A stretch of 64,000 nucleotides of DNA from Cladosporium sp. IMV 00045 (Eukaryota; Ascomycota; Dothideomycetes; Cladosporiales; Cladosporiaceae): contig MSJI02000748.1 of the NCBI GenBank assembly GCA_001931905.2, forward strand, positions 62,001 to 126,000, given 5' to 3'. The translations under genes and the position numbers were made by a program. The notes below the pieces were generated by a model. It was given only the letters and a program-made list of their open reading frames with translations. It did no database searches and was not told the origin of the DNA. Every line of letters starts with the position of its first letter. Within the stretch, counting starts at the first letter, position 1. Below are positions 10,718 through 22,683 of the stretch, piece after piece.

Positions 10718-11139
10718 TCAGACAACCAAATGCACAGCTCCCAGCAATCCCACCAACACCGCCACCTTCCAATTCCCTGATGCCGTGCTGCCTGCCGAAC
10801 TGGCCAGATCATTGCAGACAACTATGTTGCCTCCGGTGTTGTTGAAGACGTTGTTCCTCGTGCAGATGTTGAACTCGTCCATATCCTCTGCGTCGCAGAA
10901 GTGGAAGCAAGAGCCCCAGACATTAATGGGGCCTGAGCAGCAGCTGCTCATGTTCGTGAGGCCCGGATACGCCTGCTGTGGAAAGCTGATGCCGCATCTT
11001 AACTGGTCGGATGACTCGAAACCTGGGACCTGTGCACCGGCGGGTGCGGAATTCGAGTCACATCTAGGTGCTGTGGGAAACGTGAGTTGAGGTTTCAGCA
11101 AGATGGTGAATCGACGCCCGTACCTGAGCTGTTTGACAT
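10718..11139 (-). CDS. Eight-cysteine protein with hydrophobic C-terminal tail, paralog B
   Basis: Exon 1 is 11139-11124 (MSNSS plus one base) and exon 2 is 11070-10718, over a 53-base phase-1 intron (donor GTACGG, acceptor CCCACAG); 122 residues. An unspliced 196-codon frame covers the same region, but the spliced form matches paralog A in exon layout. Shared features are the PGF motif, all eight cysteines, CCSG-x4-W-x2-C-F-H-F-C, and the ending NWKVAVLVGLLGAVHLVV, which stops at the same residue. No signal peptide is visible. The two genes face opposite ways with two unrelated genes between, which fits a local inverted duplication. Function unknown; not CFEM or hydrophobin by spacing. Confidence 0.7.
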
Positions 11140-11974
11140 GTTCAAGGGCAGGTATGTGGGCGAGGTAGGTGGGTGTCAAGTAGCAGTACAAACGATTCAA
11201 TTGGTGCCGAGAAGAGGGAAAGCTCCAACGTGAGGTAGATGCTCTGCATTCAAGATCATGGAAAAGTCGGCACGCTATATACCAGACGTTCCCTGCAGTA
11301 CAACCCACCTATGATGTCCCTTCGCTCCTGCGGTGGACGGTGCCCGTTTGCAGGTTATAGCCAAGCACTAGCTGAGGCCTAGCAGGTCATGTTGTCGTGC
11401 TAACAATCCTGAAGGATTGTCAGGTGGGCGCCATGTCCTTGGACGGAATACGAAGAGTTGCAGAGGAATCGATGTCATGAAAATCGAGGCATCTGTGGCG
11501 TTGACTCGTTTCACAGACGCGACTTCGCTAAAGATCGGCCACTGTCTACTTACGAGGGAAAAAAGTCACTCGATATGTAGTTGTTCGATGTGCGCCTCAA
11601 ATACAGCTGGTGAACTGATCGCTGATAAGGCTGGGCAGCGAGGATTCTTTACGAGGGATGTCAAGGTGCTTCGTATACAAAATGAGCAAATCAAGAATTG
11701 AGATCCATCACTTCTCATTCTCACTATAGTGCGAATTAGCAGTAGAGAAATATGGATGCAAAGGTACATGTAGTGGTTTTCCTCGAAATGCAGGACGGGC
11801 CACCGAAAGTAAAGCCTCAGGCTCTCCGCCGCGTGCTTGCCTTGTTAGCAACTTCAAACCCACCTGCCCGGCGGTTGGAGGGCTTGTCTACAACATCACG
11901 ACTTTGGGTCGCGCCACTGTCAATTATTTGTTATTTGTTTGCTTACCCGACTAATCCAAAGTAACGCAGACACA
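11140..11974. other. Intergenic, nothing recognised
   Basis: This is the divergent space between paralog B and the Cus2 homolog. A 94-codon plus-strand ORF at 11417-11701 has no recognisable features. Confidence 0.55.
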
Positions 11975-13415
11975 ATGGCGACTCAGCGTGCGCCTTTCCC
12001 CAGCAACCCAGAAGACTTCGACAAAGACACGCGCATCAGCTTCTCCAAAATCGCCAATAACTACACCCTCGAAGATGAAACCGGCCAGGAGTGGGAATGG
12101 CACTCCCGCACGTCCAAATGGGTCCCCATGGTACGCAAACCAAGCTGAAGGCAAAAGCCACCTCCTCCGTCCTTGAAAATCCCAAAGACTTGATCGGCGG
12201 GCTTCGGCTTGCGTGTGAAGCAACACAAAGCTGCTTGTTTTCTACTCTGCATCCGGCCATGGGCGTGAAACAACCTAACATTTTCTTGCTCTTTTCGCAA
12301 TCTAGATGGATGAAGCGCTTGCGGAGCAGCAGCGTGCGGCATACAAAATGCCGGGCGTCGACGATGATGAACCCGCCCTTGATCCGACCAAGAAGCGCAA
12401 GGCTGCTGCTGAGGCAGAGAATGTGAGTTTTCTCTTTTGCCGACGAGCTATCAACTGTCTAAGAACTACTAATATCTTGTTTCCTAGGACAAAGCAAAGA
12501 AGCAAAAGAGCGAGCCAAAAGAACGCGTCAACACAGCCATCTACATCACATCTCTCCCAGAAGACACCAAGAAAGACGAGCTCTTCACTCTTTTCTCGCG
12601 TTTCGGCGTCATCGCCGAGAGCATCGACGACAATGAGCCCCGCATCAAAATGTACTACAACGAGAACGGCGACTTCAACGGGGACGCCCTCATCGGTAGG
12701 TCTTTTTTCGCCACCCAACAGCTCGCTTCATCTAACAAACTTTCGTGCAGTCTACTTCCGCCCCGAATCCGTCCAGCTCGCCATCAACATGGTCGACGAC
12801 TCCGATTTCCGCCTCGGCGTGCCCGGCGTCAACGGCAAGATGCGCGTCAAAGCCGCCGATCAGAACTATAAAGCGCAGAAAGACAAGCCGGCCAACTCAG
12901 AGGAGGCCAAGAGGAAAGGCACGGCCGCCAACCGCGATCGGCAGAAAGTCATCAAGAAAGCCGAGGAGATGAACAGGTAAGTGTTGCTTGAAAGTCTGCG
13001 CGTCATGCCCAACCACAGCTACTAACACCACCCCAGACGCCTCGCAGAATGGGATGAAGACGACGTCTCCGTCCTGCCCGCCACCTCGCACCGGTGGGAC
13101 AAAGTCGTCATCCTGAAGCACATGTTCACTCTCAGCGAGATCGAGGAAGACGAGGAACTCGCCGAGGACATCGTCGAGGACACGCGCGAGGAGTGCGCCA
13201 AGTTCGGCGAGGTCGAGAACGTCGTGCTCTTCGACGCGGAGCCCGAGGGCGTCATGAGCGTGCGTTTCGCCAACGCCACCGCCGCCAAGGCTTGTGTGAA
13301 GAAAATGGACGGCAGGGCGTATGAGAGAAGGTATTTGGAAGCGAGGCTGGCGAATGGGACGGAGAGGTTTCAGAAGAGGGGGAGGAGGCAGGAGAAGGAG
13401 GATGGTGCAGAGTAG
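11975..13415 (+). CDS. CUS2: Cus2/HTATSF1-type splicing factor with two RRMs
   Basis: Five exons: 11975-12130, 12306-12422, 12488-12695, 12751-12976 and 13037-13415; 361 residues with all phases consistent. The N-terminus carries a short tryptophan-containing segment (EWEWHSRTSKWVPM) like that of HTATSF1. RRM1 lies at about 104-200 (AIYITSLPEDTKKDELF...) and a second, UHM-like RRM at about 258-345 (VVILKHMFTLSEIEEDEE...), with GRAYERR where UHMs have their Arg-x-aromatic motif. Yeast Cus2 and human HTATSF1 bind the U2 snRNP protein SF3B1 and aid U2 folding and prespliceosome formation; a nuclear role is expected. The first intron is 175 bases, the longest among genes here. Confidence 0.9.
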
Positions 13416-14252
13416 GATTCTTGGAAGGAGGATGGAAGCATTCTCCTTGGTGTTGGATTCCCTGATTTCCTTGGATCACGAAGAATCCTCTTGGGCTAGG
13501 AGGAGCGGATGGTGTTGAGCACAGTATGGTCCTTTCAAGCTAGCAAAATCACGAAGACGCTGAAAGACTGCATGCGCATACCACGCAGCGCACCTCGACG
13601 ACCCAGGACAGAAATAGGCAATCCCAATCACGAGCGTGGTTTTCAAGCATTACGAAACGTTATCATTTCAGTCTCTTCTCAATCAATCCCTGCGAACTAG
13701 CTAAACAAGGTGTAGAACAAACAAACAAAGAACCCTCTCGGGGGTTTCGGGGTATTCAACTGTGGCCCGACTGGAACAGGCAAAACAACAAAAAGCAAGT
13801 AAACGCAGAAGCACACCTCCGAAAGGGGTATTAGTAGAGGGTGCGTGAAAGTGGTCGTGATTCGCATTATTGCCGATGAGGCATCGCTGTCGACATAAAT
13901 TTTTTTTGTTTCTTTTTCGATGGTTGTCGTGATTTCCCAGAACCTTGAAAGCAGTAAAAGAAATCCGGAGTTGATGGTGGGTGCAAACGATCATGGCAGG
14001 CCCACGGGAGCGCGTGACCTTGGCTTCCATGTGAAAGCGATCGTTCAGAAGAACCTGGGTGGTAGCTTCCCAGCACCTTTAATCCCTCGAAAAACTCCGG
14101 ATATGAGGGTAGATGCAGCCGGTCATAGTAGGCTCACAGAAGCGCATTGCCATAGCCTTTCATGTGAAGGCGGTCTTTTGGAAGAATCGGCGTAGCTTCT
14201 CTGCATTGCGGAACCATTTGAAGAGCCCAGAGCTGAAGGTAGGTGCATTCGA
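13416..14252. other. Convergent 3' region with a degenerate tandem repeat
   Basis: This is the 3' flank of the Cus2 homolog and of the minus-strand 691-residue gene. The right half consists of a diverged ~130-base repeat listed separately. A minus-strand ORF at 14030-13701 lies partly in the repeat and has no domain. Confidence 0.6.
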
Positions 14253-14300
14253 TCATGGAAAGCTCATATCACCGCGTGGCCTCGGCGTGAATCTGTGCTG
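13920..14300. repeat. Degenerate ~130-base tandem repeat overlapping the 3' end of a coding region
   Basis: Copies begin at about 13965, 14097 and 14227, with a partial copy before the first. Aligned starts read CCGGAGTTGATGGTGGGTGC, CCGGATATGAGGGTAGATGC and CCAGAGCTGAAGGTAGGTGC. Later matching blocks include CCATGTGAAAGCGATCGTTC and TCATGTGAAGGCGGTCTTTT. The third copy runs into the last codons of the minus-strand gene ending at 14253. Confidence 0.75.
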
Positions 14301-16384
14301 ATAGCCGTCCTCGGCTGTGACAATGGTCTGAGTGCGGTCGGAGGCGTCGACTGTGAACCACTCGAAACGATCAAGCTTCTGGTTGCCCGGGTGAAATGGG
14401 GAATTGAGGAAGTTGGACCTCTGCTGGCGGCTGACGGCGCGCAAAGTGACCGCCTGGCGAGCCTTGATTGGCACCTTTGCGCCCAGCTTCAGATCTTGCG
14501 AGGCCTCGTCGGCTTCTTCCTCTTCTTCTTCGTCGCTGTCCCAGAAAGGGTTCTCTGCCTCCTCTGCCTTGACATGGGTGATCTTGCGGTCCTGAGTGCG
14601 CAGATCGGAGGCCTCGCCTCTACAATACTCGTTGATGTATGCCCTGCTGACAAACGCTACCGGTATCGGGAGCGGTTGGAGTTCGCGCTCGCCCCAAAAG
14701 TAAGCCTGGGGCTCTGGGCAGCCTACCCAGCGCCCCTTGTTAATGATGAGCGTCCGTTCGAACGAGTCGGTGGTGAGTGGTTCCTCTAACTCGTCGTCGT
14801 TGTCGAGAGGCCAGGTGCTCTTTAGGCTCGGACGAGTGATTCGGGTAGCCGGTTTCGGAGAGGCTGTGCGGCTTGCTTGTTTGGAAACTGAGGCCGAGGT
14901 ACGTGACCCCAAGTCGACAGCTGAATCAATATTGGAGCTGGTGGAGTGGCTTGAGCTGGTCGAGCCATCGGATGAAGCAATGGTCGAGCCAATGGAAGCT
15001 GTGCGCATTTGAAAGCCGACAGTCTTGAACGTGCCGGTCTCGGTTCTAGTAAAAGAATCGGGAATCGCGAATCGTGAGAAAACGCGATCGGAAACGTCGC
15101 CGCCCGACATTAGGATGGGTGAAAATGGCGGCTCGACCGGCACATCGGAGTTTTGCTTGCGCTCAGCCTCAACGCGGGCACGGTAGATGGGCAAAAGAGG
15201 GTGGTCCTCAAGCTTCATTATACCAGAAGCGAAGATAGAGCAAGGGTCGCCACGCAGGTCTCTGTAGAGCATCTCTTTGATATGTGACGGAGGCGCATCT
15301 TTGTGGTGCCTCCAACGGCCGTACAGCAGCATACCGTCTGCATCAGGGGTAGTGAAGTCGTGCTTGCTCTTGGAGGTCTGAGATGCAGTCGGGCTCGGTG
15401 AGGTGACTACGGAAGAGCGAGACTTGGAGCGTTGGCTGAAGACTTCGTCTTCGGCGTAGTCTGAAGCGGATGAGCTTGAAGAACCAGAATCTGTGACTGA
15501 GGCGGCGTCGAGTGACGAGTTGCTGGCAACACTGGAAGATCCCTCTGAGGACGTTGTGTATCGCACGGTGGTGAGATCGGAGAAGCGTACACTGTATGAA
15601 GCTGCGCACGGTGGAGGGTTGTTTGCAAGGCATGGCGGATTGGGAGTGAATTGCGGCAAGATGTCGCCTTCGGGCATTCGTCGCAAACTGGAGGGCGATG
15701 GAGGCGGGGCTTTTGAATTCGACCAGATGGATCCTGCAGCAGAGTGCTGCTTGCTCAAAGTGGTGGGTGCTGCAGTGGCGATGGCGTGTTTGGATCCCTC
15801 GAAGTCGACGAGGTTGGTGGTGTAGGGAGCTCTGATGTGTTTGTGCTTGAGGATAGGCTTGCGCTCGCGCGCCAAAGCCTCCTGCCACGCTGTCAGTGGC
15901 TTAACGACATTCAACAGGGCTTCCGCAAGGCATACCATGCGCCGGTTGTGTGCCTCACGAGCGGCCAGCGCCTCCTCGGCTTTCTTAACTTCGGCTCTCC
16001 ATTCGCGCTCGAGGCGCTCGAGGCGAGCGTCTTTTGATGGGCCCAGGGTCAGTCAATTCAATGATCGAGAGCGGAGAAACTCTTACCGTAGTTCCAGAGC
16101 CGCAGCACTGAGGTCTTGATCGGCTTGGCCAATTTCTTGAAAGATTTGAGGGAAGGGAGTAGGTTGAGCATTGAGGCGCTCAAGCCGGTCGCTGGCGAAT
16201 CCGCTTGCGGGTCGCTGGTGGTGCTGTTCGCCTTGCGTGCGATGTTCTTGAGGAGTTCCTGTGCCTGTGAGGGTTTCTGATAGTCCCCGGTGTTGGCAGC
16301 CACCTTGCCCGTGCTGCCAACAACAACGAAATGCTCCTTCACGCTCCCCTTGCCCTTCCCGCCCAATTTGCTCAAGCCGCCCAT
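14253..16384 (-). CDS. Unidentified large Ser-rich protein with N-terminal coiled coil
   Basis: Two exons, 16384-16087 and 16030-14253, over a 56-base phase-1 intron; 691 residues. The frame is open upstream of 16384 only to GTG, so MGGLSKLGGKGKG is the start; glycine at position 2 would allow myristoylation, but Ser is at 5 rather than 6, so this is weak. Residues about 95-160 are charged and helical (ARLERLEREWRAEVKKAEEA). Residues about 330-430 contain the most conserved-looking part (PDADGMLLYGRWRHHKDAPP, PIYRARVEAERK). The rest is Ser/Thr-rich, with an acidic run (DSDEEEEEEADE). I recognise no family. The stop falls inside a tandem repeat, so the C-terminus may be recent. Confidence 0.75.
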
Positions 16385-17776
16385 GCTTCCCTCGAGTTTG
16401 TGAGTAGTGGTATTACCTTCTAAAGATGATGATGGCAGTGTGTGCCGATGGTGCTGTGTGTTCACAGTTGAAGTCGATCAAGTGGCGGTGTTGAAGGATT
16501 GGCGGATTGATGCTGGTGTCAAGTGAAAGGTGAAGAGATGCGATATGCGATAGCTGCGTCTTGCGACCGTGGCGAAAAGAGAGACGAGGCGGTGAATGAT
16601 CGTCTTGTGAGTGTGAGGATGCGATGGTGAAGCATGTGGTGAGGTGCGATGTCCAACATGAGAGTATGAGAGGAGTGCGCAATGTGATGTGGATGCATGT
16701 GCGAGGGATTGGTATTGTTCCAGCGGGCTTTTCGGCCACTGTGCGAAATAATGCGAGTGGCGGGGGAGCTGCTTCTGGCGGGGGAGTTGCTTCTGGCGCT
16801 CGAGGGGGCGGAGCTCGATTCGAGGGGCACCAAATCGACGTCACCGAGTTTCGACACTCGACTGGTCAAGACGGGGGCGGTCAAGCGGTCAACAATGGTT
16901 TGTCTGGACGATGCTATTGTTGAAGGACCGTAGTACATGGGCGGTAAAGACTGTTGGCAAGTCTTGCAGTAATGTCTTGAGAGAAAGGAAAGGCTCCTAC
17001 AGTCACAGGCCATGGTTGCGCTGCGGGCGGTGGTGGTCAGGGGAGATGAAGTGAGGTTGAATCACTTCACCGCCGTCACTTGCAGCCAATAGGGAACATG
17101 CGAAGTAAGGTATCCACTCGGCCATGTGCAGCGACTATCACAACGTGATGGCCACATGGCTGACAGCTCTTGCCAGTCTTCAGCATATTGCTGGCTTGTC
17201 GGGCCCTGCCTGCCTTCTCTCCAGAGACGAACGAAGCCTGTCACTGCACGAGTCAACGATACATTTTTGAGAATGAGGAAGAGGAGCAGCTTCAATGCCA
17301 TCGCTACATCGATAACCAGAAAAGCGATACTCAACATATTCATCTAAAGACAATTTGTTCCAGGCCATTGTGACTATCGGTCACGCTCTACGCTCCTTCC
17401 TCTGGTGAGCAGAAGGGGAGCAGCAAGGCACGCGAACGCCGAATCGCAGCTCGACAAGTCAGTTTTGCGCCACTCATAACATCTGCACGGGTGCAACAGC
17501 TCATGTCAATATTCACGTCGCGTGTTACATCTATACAGACACCAGAGAAAGAAGACGTGAAGTCTACAGATCGGCGCCCATGCCGAATTCGGCCAGGAGG
17601 CTCAATGCCAGGGCCCGCCAACCCCACTACAATGCATCTTCAGGGTGGCGTAATCATCCCACAGGCTTGCGAAGATTATCTCGGCCAGCGTGTTGTTACC
17701 AGTCACACTCAACTCCAGCAAAGAATACAACTTCTCACTCCTATCCACCAAACACCCTCCACATCTACCAGCAACA
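16385..17776. other. Intergenic; one weak minus-strand ORF
   Basis: A 164-codon minus-strand ORF from an ATG at 17013 begins MACDCRSLSFLSRHYCKTC and then turns Ser/His-rich low complexity. It could be an upstream exon or leader ORF of the 691-residue gene or a chance frame. I do not call it. The right part is the APS kinase promoter. Confidence 0.4.
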
Positions 17777-18574
17777 ATGGCCACGTGAGTCCCTCTGACC
17801 TCCAACGATAGAATTTGTCCTTGCCGCTCCAAGGACTCCGCGATCGGCCACACGTGGTAGCCGCGAGCTCAACAAAATCAACTAAATCCTAACAAATGCG
17901 ATAGCAACATCACTTGGCACGCGGGTCTCACTCGCGCTGAGCGCAGCGACCTCCGCAAGCAGAAGGGTGCCACCGTTTGGTTCACTGGTCTCTCCGCCTC
18001 TGGCAAGTCCACCATCGCCATCGCCCTCGAGCAGCACCTCCTCCACCTTGGTCTCCAGACCTACAGACTGGACGGCGACAACGTTCGTTTCGGTCTTAAC
18101 AAGGACCTTGGCTTCTCTCCTAAGGACAGAGAGGAGAACATCAGGCGTATTGCTGAGGTAAGGACACCGCGACACAAGAAAGTCCGCTGCGACGAGTCTG
18201 CCACTAACACAACACCACAGGTCGCCAAGCTCTTCGCCGACAGCACTACTATCGCCCTCACCTCTTTTATCTCCCCTTACAAGGCCGACCGCCAGATCGC
18301 CCGCGACCTCCACAACGACACCAAGAACGACGAGGCTCCTCTGCCTTTCATCGAGGTCTTCATTGACATCCCCGTCGAGGAGGCTGAGAAGCGCGACCCC
18401 AAGGGTCTGTACAAGAAGGCTCGCTCTGGCGAGATCAAGGAGTTCACCGGCATCAGCGCGCCTTACGAGGCTCCTGAGAAGGCCGAGATCCACATCCACA
18501 GCGAGAAGACCAGCGTCGAGGAGGCCGTCAAGATCATCACCGACTACCTGCAGGAGAAGGGTCTGCTGAAGTAG
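17777..18574 (+). CDS. MET14: Adenylylsulfate (APS) kinase
   Basis: Three exons: 17777-17784, 17905-18157 and 18221-18574; 204 residues, the usual length for fungal APS kinase. It phosphorylates adenosine 5'-phosphosulfate to PAPS with ATP, the second step of sulfate assimilation in the cytosol. The P-loop GLSASGKST, the [12 protein letters not shown] segment and SPYKADR are all present, and the protein ends in [10 protein letters not shown]. The first exon holds only MATX; its eight bases plus one from exon 2 make codon 3, and the join [13 protein letters not shown] is typical of the family N-terminus. An antisense frame of 299 codons is a shadow. Confidence 0.97.
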
Positions 18575-19300
18575 AGTTGCAGAGGGATCTGCTGCTGGGC
18601 TGGGGGGAAAAAATACATATGATACATTGCATAGCGTGCGCAAGGCTGCCGCGATGGAGGCGCCAATGGACATGAAAGTGAACGACATTGATTTCAGAAA
18701 TTTCCCAGAGATTTCTTGTCCGCCAGTTGCTGCCTTGCATTGGACAGAAACTACGGAGTCATCCCGTACTGATAAGCACACGCATTCGTAGGTACATTCG
18801 CTGGCATCCCATGCAGCCTCGGAACACGGCCAGAGACAGGTCCAGAGAATCTCATCAACCTAAACCCCAGAACCCCACACATTTTGCGACAAATCGCTCC
18901 GATGGTCGGAGGTGTCGCGAAAGTCGAGTGCCGTCATGAGCCGGCAGCAGCATTGCAGTATCAGTGCGCCGGATGATACAAAAAGTAGAAATTTTAGGAG
19001 GTTCTGGAGGCAAATCGATAAGGGCCACGGCTGGAAGCCGCCGATTACCGCCATTCCAGGGCGAGATCGTCTGCAAAATGTGGTAAGGCAAGAAATTGCC
19101 CGTTGTTCCACCGATGGCGCGGGCACTAAAGTCGCCTCTGCAAACCCCACAACTCAAAGCGCAATGGCAAGCAAAGCCGCAGCAAGCCGAGAACGCCTAG
19201 AGCTATCAAAAGTTATAGAGCTCTGCTGCTCTTCTTTGACTTGATTGTTCCTGTGTCAACTCTGAGGATTGCGATCTTGCGAGACATCTGATCTCTCACA
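18575..19300. other. Intergenic, nothing recognised
   Basis: APS kinase 3' flank followed by the P5C dehydrogenase promoter. Overlapping minus-strand ORFs near 19150-18855 have no recognisable similarity. Confidence 0.6.
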
Positions 19301-21099
19301 ATGGCAGCCGTACGCTCTCAGTTCACCCTTTCGAGGGCCGCCGCCCCTTCGGTGTCGCTCTCCACCGGCTCCAAGGCCTCAATGGCGACCCTGGCTTCTT
19401 TCCAGATCCCCAAGGTCGACAACGAGCCCAACGTGAGTTTCGAAAGATCTTCTAAACGAAAACAATTGCATGCTGACCGACAATCTAGAAACACTATGCT
19501 AAGGGCTCCCCCGACCGCGCGAAGCTCCAGGAGGCCGTGAAGGCCCTCCGCCAGAAGGCACCTCTCGAGGTTCCCTTCGTCGTTGGTGGCAAGGAGTGCA
19601 AATCTGCCACCGTCTCCCAGCAGCCCATGCCTGCTTCCCACGCCGACTCCATCGCCTCCTGGTCCAGTGCATCCACCGCCGACGTCTCCAAGTCCATCGA
19701 TGCCGCCCTCGATGCTAAGAAGTCATGGGAGAGCATGCCGTTCGCCGACCGCGCGGCCATCTTCCTCAAGGCGGCCGACCTCGTCAGCACCAAGTACCGT
19801 TACGAGATCATGGCCGCTACGATGCTCGGCCAGGGCAAAAACGCATGGCAGGCGGAGATTGACGCTGCTGCTGAGCTTTGCGACTTCCTGAGGTTCAACG
19901 TTCAGTACGCTCAGGACGTCTACGCTCAGCAGCCGGTGCACAACAGCCCGGGTGTCTGGAACAGGGTTGAATACAGGCCGTTGGAGGGTTTCGTCTACGC
20001 GATCACCCCCTTCAACTTCACTGCCATTGCTGGCAACCTTCCCGCTGCGCCTGCGCTTATGGGCAACGTTGTCGTCTGGAAGCCTAGCCCTGCGGCCATG
20101 GCCTCCAACTGGCTGCTGTACAAGGTCCTCCTCGAGGCTGGTCTCCCGCCGAACGTCATCCAGTTCGTCCCGGGTGACGCCGTCGAGGTGACAAAGACTG
20201 TCATGTCCCACCCCGACTTCTCTGCTCTCCACTACACTGGTTCTACCTCTGTCTTCCGCTCTCTCTACGGCCAGATCGCCAATGGCGTCGCTGAGGGCAA
20301 GTACAGGGGCTACCCCCGTATCGTCGGTGAGACCGGAGGCAAGAACTTTCACCTTCTCCACCAGTCTGCCGATGTCAAGAACGCCGTGATCAACACCGTC
20401 CGTGGTGCTTTCGAGTTCCAGGGCCAGAAGTGCTCTGCTACTTCTCGCGCCTACTACCCTAAGAGCTCCTGGGACCAGGCCAAGCCTATGCTCGAGTCTG
20501 AGGTCTCTAAGCTCAAGATCGGCTCTCCTGAGGATTTCACCAACTTCATCGGCCCTGTCATTCACCAGCAATCCTTCGACAAGCTCTCCAAGGTCATCGA
20601 CGAGGCCAAGAACGACCCCGAGCTCGAGCTCATCGCCGGCGGCAAGTACGACAGCAGCAAGGGCTACTACATCCACCCGACCATCTACCGCACCACCAAC
20701 CCGAACCACAAGCTCCTATCCACCGAGCTCTTCGGCCCCGTCCTCTGCATCTACGTCTACGACGACATGGCCGGCGGCGCGCAGAAGGCCTACTCCGACA
20801 TCTGCGAGACTATCAACTCCACCTCCGACTACGCCCTGACCGGCGCCATCTTCGCCCAGGACCGCGAGGCCATCCTCTTCGCCGAGGACAAGCTCCGCGA
20901 CGCCGCCGGCAACTTCTACATCAACGTCAAGAGCACCGGCGCCGTCGTCGGCCAGCAGCCCTTCGGCGGTGCCAGAGCCTCCGGCACCAACGACAAGGCC
21001 GGCTCCGCCAACCTGCTCAGCCGCTTCGTCAGCATGAGGGCTCTGAAGGAGAGCTTCCTGCCCGAGAACGCCGTCGAGTACCCTTCCAACGAGGCCTAA
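19301..21099 (+). CDS. PUT2: Delta-1-pyrroline-5-carboxylate dehydrogenase, mitochondrial
   Basis: Two exons, 19301-19432 and 19489-21099, over a 56-base phase-0 intron; 580 residues. It oxidises P5C/glutamate semialdehyde to glutamate with NAD+, completing proline catabolism in the mitochondrial matrix. The first ~30 residues are Arg/Ser-rich and fit a targeting peptide. The ALDH fold is clear: ITPFNFTAIAGNLP, VVWKPSPAAM, the catalytic Glu in VGETGGKN and the catalytic Cys in GQKCSATSRAY, then QPFGGARASGTNDKAG near the end. Proline genes are often clustered in filamentous fungi, but no proline oxidase or permease is seen nearby. Codon use is strongly C-ending, suggesting high expression. Confidence 0.97.
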
Positions 21100-22683
21100 A
21101 TGGCGTTCGTTGAAGGAGGATGAAAATGCTTGTCGATCGAAGAGCATTTTTGTCATGATCGTTGTTATTATTTTGAGCGTTGTCGTTGCGTCGCATTGTC
21201 ATGTCATATCATATGAAAATACCTAGGATTGGGAAAAAGGGGGGGGGCGTTTGGGTTAGATCCACGTGTATGCACAACACATTTTGTATTTCTATGTTCT
21301 CTTGCACCATGTCGCCTGTTCTGTGTCAGATGTTTCCACATCTCACATCCCCTTGGGAATGCTGGCGGATACTCCGGCTTCGTCACTCCAGGCACGGAAT
21401 TGTCATCACGTGAAAAGTGTTTTCCTCCCCTCTCGAGCGCTCTTTCCGGAAGGCATTGGGTGAGATCTTTGAGAACAAATTGGCACGTGAATTTTCGATC
21501 TGTCTCAGAGTTCCTGGTCGTGAACCATTCCTGAACGGTGTGCAACTCTCCGCGGAAACAAGCGAACAGAGGCAAATAACACTTGAGGCATTTTTCTCTA
21601 GAATCCCATTAATTTTCTCTCTCACATGCTCGGTACGCCTGACTGAAACGCAATGCGCATGCACGTCCGACGATCGATTTTGACAGAGAGAGCAGGGATT
21701 CTTATTGAGGGGTTTTGCGCGAGCTTACCCTCCTCCTCGTTTGCGCGGCTATGCAGCCCTTCATGATAAGATTGATTGGGAAAAGAGGGCGTCGTCTCCT
21801 CTTGTAACTTGTATGACCTTGTCGGGGAGGGCGGTTGACATCTTTTTGTACCACCGGAATACATGTGAGATGGGGACTTCGAGTGTCGAGAGGGACTACG
21901 TGGACATGATATCATGCGGATTTGGGCGCGGGATTGATTGTGAGAGTGTAAAAGATTTGGATTGATAGGCAGATAAAAGCATGGTAGACTATCATTGGGG
22001 CATTTGAAAACATAGATAGAGAAAACAAGCATTTATCAAATAATGTGGGCCGTCTGTGAGAGTGGCGCGTCACAGCAAGCAAGAAAGCTGGCGGGCTGGC
22101 ACTCGCTGCTCAGCTCAGCAAGCAAGCTTGAGCCTTGAAAGCCGTTGGGTTGGGGCTGATGCCATTTGCCATTGGAAGGCAGCGCCGAAAGTTTTCTTGG
22201 ACGGAGGCGTCGTGCGCCTCTGCAAGGCCTCGAACCAACAACCCGTCCAAAAACTACTGCAGCTGCAGCAAAGTGACTTGTCAAGGGACTTGTGAGCCCC
22301 GGCAACTTTTTCATCTCTGTCGTCACTCTTTTTTTTCCCTCATTTGAATCGCTACCGAGAGGGCTCGCGAGCCAGTATACAGGGAACTGCTGTGGCGCCC
22401 ATCTCTTCTCCTCCAATACCGTCACGCAAAAGCTGCACCCGCTCTGGAGGCGCGCCATGAGCTTGTCTTAAAGAAACGATACCCTAATTTTTGTTGTTTT
22501 CGGGGAGGGATTTTTTGACTTTATCCGTCATTTCAGTACCTGCCAGCATCACCCACCGCTGCACGCGTCGTAGGGTTCCTGGAAGAGAGAGGGGGATTGC
22601 TTCTGGGATTGCGCGACTTTCACTTGCACTTGCGCGACCCGTGCCCTTCCGTCAGCTAATATCCTTGGTTCCTGTTTACCGCC
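21100..22683. other. Intergenic, no gene recognised
   Basis: Contains the P5C dehydrogenase 3' flank with a run of nine G at about 21239-21247, and the 5' flank of the transporter gene. ORFs on both strands are short and lack support. Confidence 0.6.

Noticed and set aside
16519..17013. 164-codon minus-strand ORF with CxC and CxxC near its start
   Set aside because: It turns into low complexity, has no good donor to join the downstream gene, and no known domain.
17882..18781. 299-codon open frame antisense to APS kinase
   Set aside because: It crosses both APS kinase introns and exons and has no similarity of its own.
19723..20709. 328-codon open frame antisense to P5C dehydrogenase
   Set aside because: Shadow of a strongly codon-biased gene; the composition is Val/Leu/Asp-rich without a domain.
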